A stretch of DNA of 9,555 nt from CAYNST01 sp964641175 (GTDB lineage Bacteria; Pseudomonadota; Gammaproteobacteria; Pseudomonadales; Cellvibrionaceae): positions 1-9,555 of the forward strand of contig CAZXLJ010000122.1 in NCBI GenBank assembly GCA_964641175.1, read 5' to 3'. Positions 5,972 to 9,555 of the stretch are shown piece by piece; position 1 is the stretch's first letter, and the number at the start of each line of letters is the position of its first letter. Both the position numbers and the translations under genes were made by a program. The notes under the pieces were generated by a model that was not told the DNA's origin, did not search any database, and saw only the letters and a program-made list of their open reading frames with translations.

Positions 5972-6706
5972 CTAAGATCGCTGCCGCACCGCTTCAAACA
6001 GACATACGCCTGTCGCCACTGAGACATTCAAGCTGGAAACACTACCTGCCATGGGAATTCGCACCAGATAATCACAATGCTCCCGGGTAAGGCGCCGCAT
6101 CCCTGTCCCTTCGGCGCCCATGACTACGATCAACGGCCCGGTCAATGGCGCTTCGTAGATTGTCATTGTCCCCTCCCCGGCGGCGCCCACCACCCAAAGC
6201 CCGGACTGTTTCAACTCCGCCAGAGTCCTCGCCAGGTTTGTTACAGGGACAAGGGGAACCGTGTCTGCCGCCCCGCAGGCTACTTTCCGCGCTACTTCTG
6301 TCAGACCCGCGGAATTGTCCTTCGGCACGATCACCGCATGAACACCACTGGCGTCGGCACTTCGCAGGCACGCCCCCAGGTTATGGGGATCGGTGACACC
6401 ATCAAGCACCAACAAAAAAGGCGGGACATCAAGCTCTTCAAGCATTCCCTTCAAAAAGCCTTCATCGTAGGTGACACCCGGAGCTACTAATGCGACCACC
6501 CCCTGGTGAATCCCGTCGCAGACCTTGTCCAGCTCCGGGCGAGTTTTGTACTCGACGGCAATCTGATGTCCCTCGGCAGCCTGCATTATCTTTTGAACGC
6601 GCTGATCAGCCCTTCCCCGCAATACCCATAACTGCAAGATGCGCTGCGGTGCGCTTTTTAGCAGTGACTGCACCGTGTGCAATCCGTATATCCATTCAGG
6701 TTTCAC
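5972..6706 (-). CDS. rlmB: 23S rRNA (guanosine-2251-2'-O)-methyltransferase RlmB
   Basis: SPOUT-class, SAM-dependent enzyme that methylates the 2'-O of G2251 in the peptidyl-transferase P-loop of 23S rRNA during 50S assembly. With the start chosen here it has 244 residues (E. coli: 243). A substrate-binding N-terminal domain begins I-Y-G-L-H. The catalytic domain carries motif 1 LDGVTDPHNLGACLRSAD (101-118), motif 2 VMGAEGTGMRRLTREHCD (195-212) and motif 3 IPMAGSVSSLNVSVATG (217-233), which form the trefoil-knot SAM site. It ends EAVRQRS, as in E. coli. Two GTG starts are possible. The one at 6706 has GGA seven bases upstream and places I-Y-G as far from the start as in E. coli. The one at 6718 has no ribosome site but begins one base after a five-codon leader ORF. 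It follows rnr by about 50 bases and is probably cotranscribed with it. No terminator is visible after the TAG stop. Confidence 0.95.
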   Translation of the reverse strand: MKPEWIYGLHTVQSLLKSAPQRILQLWVLRGRADQRVQKIMQAAEGHQIAVEYKTRPELDKVCDGIHQGVVALVAPGVTYDEGFLKGMLEELDVPPFLLVLDGVTDPHNLGACLRSADASGVHAVIVPKDNSAGLTEVARKVACGAADTVPLVPVTNLARTLAELKQSGLWVVGAAGEGTMTIYEAPLTGPLIVVMGAEGTGMRRLTREHCDYLVRIPMAGSVSSLNVSVATGVCLFEAVRQRS

Positions 6707-6719
6707 TGTTAATTCCACT

Positions 6720-6749
6720 TCAAATAACGAAGAACATGTTTCAGCCTTT
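6720..6749 (-). other. Possible five-codon leader ORF (MFFVI) with its own ribosome site
   Basis: In the rnr-rlmB gap, AAAGG (6745-6749, minus strand) stands seven bases before an ATG (6735-6737) that opens ATG-TTC-TTC-GTT-ATT-TGA. This is the best ribosome site in the junction, yet it is out of frame with rlmB. Its TGA ends one base before the upstream GTG candidate of rlmB and 13 bases before the downstream one. It could couple translation of rlmB or be accidental. Confidence 0.3.
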
Positions 6750-6755
6750 CAAAAA

Positions 6756-9305
6756 TTAACGAGGCGACCGCCGGGGTCTTCTGCGTTTCTTCGGCGCCGC
6801 GCCTGCTTTTTTTTCGGCCGATGGAGCCTTTGCCGGCGCGGCGGATTTTGACGGCACAGTGGATTTTGCTTTTCCTTCGGTCTTAGGTTTTCCTGCCGTA
6901 TTCGATCTGCCGGTGCCCGCCGCAGGTCCGGCCGCACCCTTTATCGGGGATTCAGCAACTTTGGACTCGCCTCGGCTTTTGGCATTGCGGGATTTTTTCT
7001 TCGCCTTTTTCTTGCGCGCCTGCTCATATTCTTCGGCAAGCTCTTTGGCGCGATCGCTGAGTTTTACTTTGCCCCGCTTTCGGGATTTTTGCTCGACGAT
7101 CTCAAAGTCAATTTTTCGCTCGTCCAAATTGACGTTGGCGACCTGGACCACCAGCTCATCACCGAGATTGAATATCCGTCGCGCCCGCTCGCCTACCAGA
7201 CGATGTTGCGCCGGCTCGTGACGGTAGTAGTCCTGTGGCAGTGCCGTTATGTGCACCAGGCCTTCGACATAAAGATCTTTTAACTCGACAAACAATCCGA
7301 AAGAAACCACCGAAGAAATAATTCCTTCAAAGGTTTCGCCGACTCGAGACTGCAGGTATTCGCATTTGAGCCAGCTCACCACATCCCGCGTCGCCTCGTC
7401 CGCGCGCCGCTCGGTAACCGAGCACTGCTCACCGACTGCGAACATGTCATCGAGGCTATAAGGATAGATTTGGCCGGGCTGCAGCAATGGCGCCTCGGGA
7501 TGCCGCTTCACGCGCGTCGATTTGACGTCGGAGCGAATCAGTCGGCGAATCGCCCGATGTACCAGAAGGTCCGGGTATCTGCGAATGGGAGACGTAAAAT
7601 GCGCATAGGCATCGTAGGCGAGGCCGAAATGGCCATTATTGTTCGGCTGATAGACCGCCTGGTTCATGCTGCGCAGCATGACGGTCTGGATGAGGTGCGC
7701 ATCCGGGCGTCCCTGAATGAACTGCAGGACTTCCTGATAATCCTTCGGAGCTATTTTGGCAGTGCGCCGCAATCCCAGTCCCAGCCCTGCCAGGTACTCC
7801 CTGAGCAATTCCAGCTTTTCCGCACGAGGCCCGTCGTGCACCCGGTAGAGTGCCGGGATCTGGTGTTGATCGAGAAATTTCGCCGCACAAACGTTGGCGG
7901 CCAGCATGCACTCTTCAATCAGTTTGTGGGCATCGTTGCGCTGGGTCGGAACGATCTTTTTGATCTTGCGCTGCTCATCGAAGAGAATCCGGGTTTCCTG
8001 ACTTTCAAAGTCGATCGCACCACGCTGCGTGCGCATCGCGCGGAACGCCTTGTAAAGATCCTGCAGCGTATCCAGATGCGCAACAACCTCGCTGAACTGC
8101 TGCCGGATGCCACTGCGTTTTTTGTCACGCTCTTCCAGAATTTGTCCGACCTGGGTGTATGTCAGTCTGGCTTTGGAATGCATGACAGCTTCGTAAAACT
8201 TGAAGCCGGTAATACGGCCGACATCGCTCACCGTCATTTCGCAGACCATGCAAAGTCGATCCACTTTCGGATTCAGTGAACAGAGGCCATTAGAAAGCAC
8301 CTCCGGCAACATCGGTACCACGTAATCGGGAAAATAAACCGAATTGCCACGCACCAGCGCTTCTCGGTCGAGGGCGTCATGCACCTTTACATAATGCGAC
8401 ACGTCCGCGATGGCGACATACAAACGCCAGCCACCGGATTTCTTGCGCTCGCAGAAAACGGCATCGTCGAAATCCCGGGCATCCTCGCCGTCAATGGTCA
8501 CCAGCGGCAGGTTTCGCAAATCGAACCGGTGCTGCTTGTCTTCTTCAGTGACTTCAGGCTTGAGCGCCTGCGCCAGAGTGTTTACTTCTTCGGGCCATTG
8601 GTGCGGGATGCCGTAGTTGCGGATCGCTACGTCAATCTCCATACCCGGTGCCAAATGGTTGCCCAGCACTTCCGCCACTCGTCCCTTTGTCAGGACGTGA
8701 CGATCCGGATATTCAATGATCTCCACCACCACAAACTGTCCGGGCTTGGCGTCGCCTTTCTGGTCCGGGGGGATAATGATGTCCTGCACAACCCGCGGAT
8801 TGTCCGGACGTACTCGATGCACGCCGTGCTCCGACACAAACCTGCCCACCAGCTGCCTGGTGTTGCGCGCGAGAATCTCCACAATTGACCCTTCCCGCTT
8901 GCCGCGAAATCCGCCCTCGGTCAGGCGGACCAGCACCTCGTCGCCATCAAAAACCCGGCGCATCTGCCGGTTGGACAAATAAATGTCATCGCCACCTTCC
9001 GCCGGTATTACAAATCCGAATCCGTCCCGGTGCCCCTGCACCCGGCCGCGGATAAGATGCATCCGGTCAAGTCTGCCGTAGGCCTGCTTGCGATTACTGA
9101 CCACCTGCGCATCGCGCTCCATGGCAATCAATCGCCGCCGCAGGGCTTCAAGTTGCTCCGGCGAAGTCAAATCCAGGATGTCGGCGAGTTGTTGCCCGGT
9201 CAGCGGGCCGGTGGACTTGTCCAGCACGTCCAGAATCACTTCACGGCTGGGAATGGGGTTGTCATATTTGCGGGCTTCACGCTCCGCATTCGGGTCATCT
9301 ATCAC
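6756..9305 (-). CDS. rnr: Ribonuclease R (3'-5' exoribonuclease, RNB family)
   Basis: Processive 3'-5' exoribonuclease that degrades structured RNA, takes part in rRNA quality control and trans-translation, and helps cold and stress survival. From the GTG at 9303-9305 it has 849 residues (E. coli: 813). Domains: N-terminal winged helix (about 19-75, opening N-P-I-P-S-R-E), cold-shock domain 1 (R-G-R-V-Q-G-H-R-D-G-F-G-F-V, 86-99), cold-shock domain 2 (about 150-230), RNB catalytic domain (about 260-590) and S1 domain (655-739). A Lys/Arg/Ala-rich, disordered tail follows (740-849). The catalytic loop IDGEDARDFDD places Asp at 272, 278, 280 and 281, and Tyr at 324, exactly the E. coli numbers. 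This supports the 9305 start; the frame also has a GTG at 9368, but that lies upstream of a TATAAT box. GAG precedes the chosen GTG by five bases. It is the first gene of rnr-rlmB and divergent from tRNA-Leu. Confidence 0.97.
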   Translation of the reverse strand: MIDDPNAEREARKYDNPIPSREVILDVLDKSTGPLTGQQLADILDLTSPEQLEALRRRLIAMERDAQVVSNRKQAYGRLDRMHLIRGRVQGHRDGFGFVIPAEGGDDIYLSNRQMRRVFDGDEVLVRLTEGGFRGKREGSIVEILARNTRQLVGRFVSEHGVHRVRPDNPRVVQDIIIPPDQKGDAKPGQFVVVEIIEYPDRHVLTKGRVAEVLGNHLAPGMEIDVAIRNYGIPHQWPEEVNTLAQALKPEVTEEDKQHRFDLRNLPLVTIDGEDARDFDDAVFCERKKSGGWRLYVAIADVSHYVKVHDALDREALVRGNSVYFPDYVVPMLPEVLSNGLCSLNPKVDRLCMVCEMTVSDVGRITGFKFYEAVMHSKARLTYTQVGQILEERDKKRSGIRQQFSEVVAHLDTLQDLYKAFRAMRTQRGAIDFESQETRILFDEQRKIKKIVPTQRNDAHKLIEECMLAANVCAAKFLDQHQIPALYRVHDGPRAEKLELLREYLAGLGLGLRRTAKIAPKDYQEVLQFIQGRPDAHLIQTVMLRSMNQAVYQPNNNGHFGLAYDAYAHFTSPIRRYPDLLVHRAIRRLIRSDVKSTRVKRHPEAPLLQPGQIYPYSLDDMFAVGEQCSVTERRADEATRDVVSWLKCEYLQSRVGETFEGIISSVVSFGLFVELKDLYVEGLVHITALPQDYYRHEPAQHRLVGERARRIFNLGDELVVQVANVNLDERKIDFEIVEQKSRKRGKVKLSDRAKELAEEYEQARKKKAKKKSRNAKSRGESKVAESPIKGAAGPAAGTGRSNTAGKPKTEGKAKSTVPSKSAAPAKAPSAEKKAGAAPKKRRRPRRSPR

Positions 9306-9338
9306 ATTCACTCGATATGTTGTCGTTGTTTGTGCGGC

Positions 9339-9344
9339 ATTATA
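9339..9344 (-). promoter_or_regulatory. Putative -10 box of the rnr promoter
   Basis: A perfect TATAAT on the minus strand lies 33 bases before the preferred rnr start, implying a leader of roughly 27 bases. No good -35 hexamer is seen at 16-18 bases (TGCTCT at 17), so either an activator helps or the promoter is weak. Confidence 0.45.
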
Positions 9345-9387
9345 ACCAGCCCTCGCACCAGAGAGCACGCATTGTATACGGAGGTTA

Positions 9388-9416
9388 TTGACAAGGCGGA
9401 TTCAGGTCACTATAGT
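9388..9416 (+). promoter_or_regulatory. Sigma-70 promoter of tRNA-Leu
   Basis: TTGACA (9388-9393), a 17-base spacer and TATAGT (9411-9416) match the sigma-70 consensus at 11 of 12 positions. The bases after the -10 (TCGCCCCC, 9417-9424) form a G+C-rich discriminator as in stable-RNA promoters under stringent (ppGpp/DksA) control; that regulation is inferred. Transcription would begin near 9423, leaving a 5' leader of only about seven bases. Confidence 0.85.
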
Positions 9417-9429
9417 TCGCCCCCGCAAC

Positions 9430-9516
9430 GCCCAGGTGGTGAAATTGGTAGACACGCTAGCTTCAGGTGCTAGTGGCCGAAAGGTCGTGGAGGTTCAAGT
9501 CCTCTCCTGGGCACCA
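9430..9516 (+). tRNA. tRNA-Leu, anticodon CAG
   Basis: An 87-base class II tRNA with CCA encoded (9514-9516). The acceptor stem is GCCCAGG (9430-9436) with CCTGGGC (9506-9512) and discriminator A9513. The anticodon stem CTAGC/GCTAG holds the loop TTCAGGT, with anticodon CAG at 9464-9466, reading CUG. A long variable arm with a GAAA loop follows, as expected for leucine tRNAs. The T arm is GGAGG/CCTCT around TTCAAGT. It closely resembles E. coli tRNA-Leu(CAG). It is transcribed divergently from rnr under the promoter at 9388-9416. Confidence 0.97.
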
Positions 9517-9526
9517 AATCTAAAGG

Positions 9527-9555
9527 AAGGCTGATCCAGCAATGGATCAGCCTTT
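9527..9555 (+). terminator. Intrinsic terminator after tRNA-Leu (cut by the window edge)
   Basis: A perfect 12-bp stem, AAGGCTGATCCA (9527-9538) with TGGATCAGCCTT (9543-9554), closes a GCAA loop 10 bases after the tRNA CCA end. The window stops just as the T-run begins, so the U-tract itself is only partly seen. This makes the tRNA a single-gene transcription unit. Confidence 0.85.

Noticed and set aside
5813..6022. Plus-strand frame of 69 codons in the rlmB upstream-side spacer
   Set aside because: Overlaps the end of rlmB on the other strand and has no ribosome site or family signal.
7470..8279. Long plus-strand frame of 269 codons opposite rnr
   Set aside because: It is entirely antisense to the conserved RNB domain of rnr and shows no domain of its own; a shadow of codon bias.
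9430..9555. Integration (att) site at the 3' end of tRNA-Leu
   Set aside because: No integrase or repeated tRNA 3' end is visible, and a normal terminator follows directly.

Overview
The window looks like chromosomal DNA from a gammaproteobacterium. RNase R and RlmB are close to the Escherichia coli proteins: RlmB even ends in the same residues, and the catalytic aspartates of RNase R fall at the E. coli numbers once its start is corrected. The order rnr-rlmB, a tRNA-Leu beside rnr, a rpe gene and a DUF3530-like protein suggest a free-living or marine lineage near Pseudomonadales/Cellvibrionales. That placement is inference; no gene here fixes the genus.

Layout, left to right. Positions 1-439 carry no convincing gene. 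The first ~207 bases are a self-complementary, internally repetitive block that looks like a dispersed intergenic repeat. It is followed by ~230 bases with several nested inverted repeats. A strong intrinsic terminator (440-467, minus strand) closes a three-gene polysaccharide-export operon read right to left: a short outer-membrane export lipoprotein (2898-3512), a CpsD/CapB-like P-loop protein whose Walker A lysine is missing (2092-2826), and a GumC/Wzz-type co-polymerase with an extra C-terminal membrane segment (532-2049). Upstream on the same strand is rpe (3683-4366). Divergent from rpe is an exported DUF3530-like protein (4423-5382). It converges, 8 bases apart, on a small secreted acidic protein of unknown function (5391-5765).

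The right half is RNA metabolism on the minus strand. rnr (RNase R, best start at 9305) is followed by rlmB (23S rRNA G2251 2'-O-methyltransferase), with a short leader between them that contains a possible five-codon ORF. Divergent from rnr, a near-consensus promoter (TTGACA-17-TATAGT) drives tRNA-Leu(CAG), which ends with an encoded CCA and is followed by a terminator hairpin cut by the window edge.

The housekeeping genes (rpe, rlmB, rnr, tRNA-Leu) are ordinary. The most unusual part is the compact export trio. It has outer-membrane, inner-membrane and cytosolic components but no glycosyltransferase, flippase or polymerase in view, and its kinase-like member appears unable to bind ATP in the normal way. 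I see no mobile element, CRISPR array or defence system. The candidates for something undescribed are the degenerate-kinase export module, the repeat block and the small acidic secreted protein.
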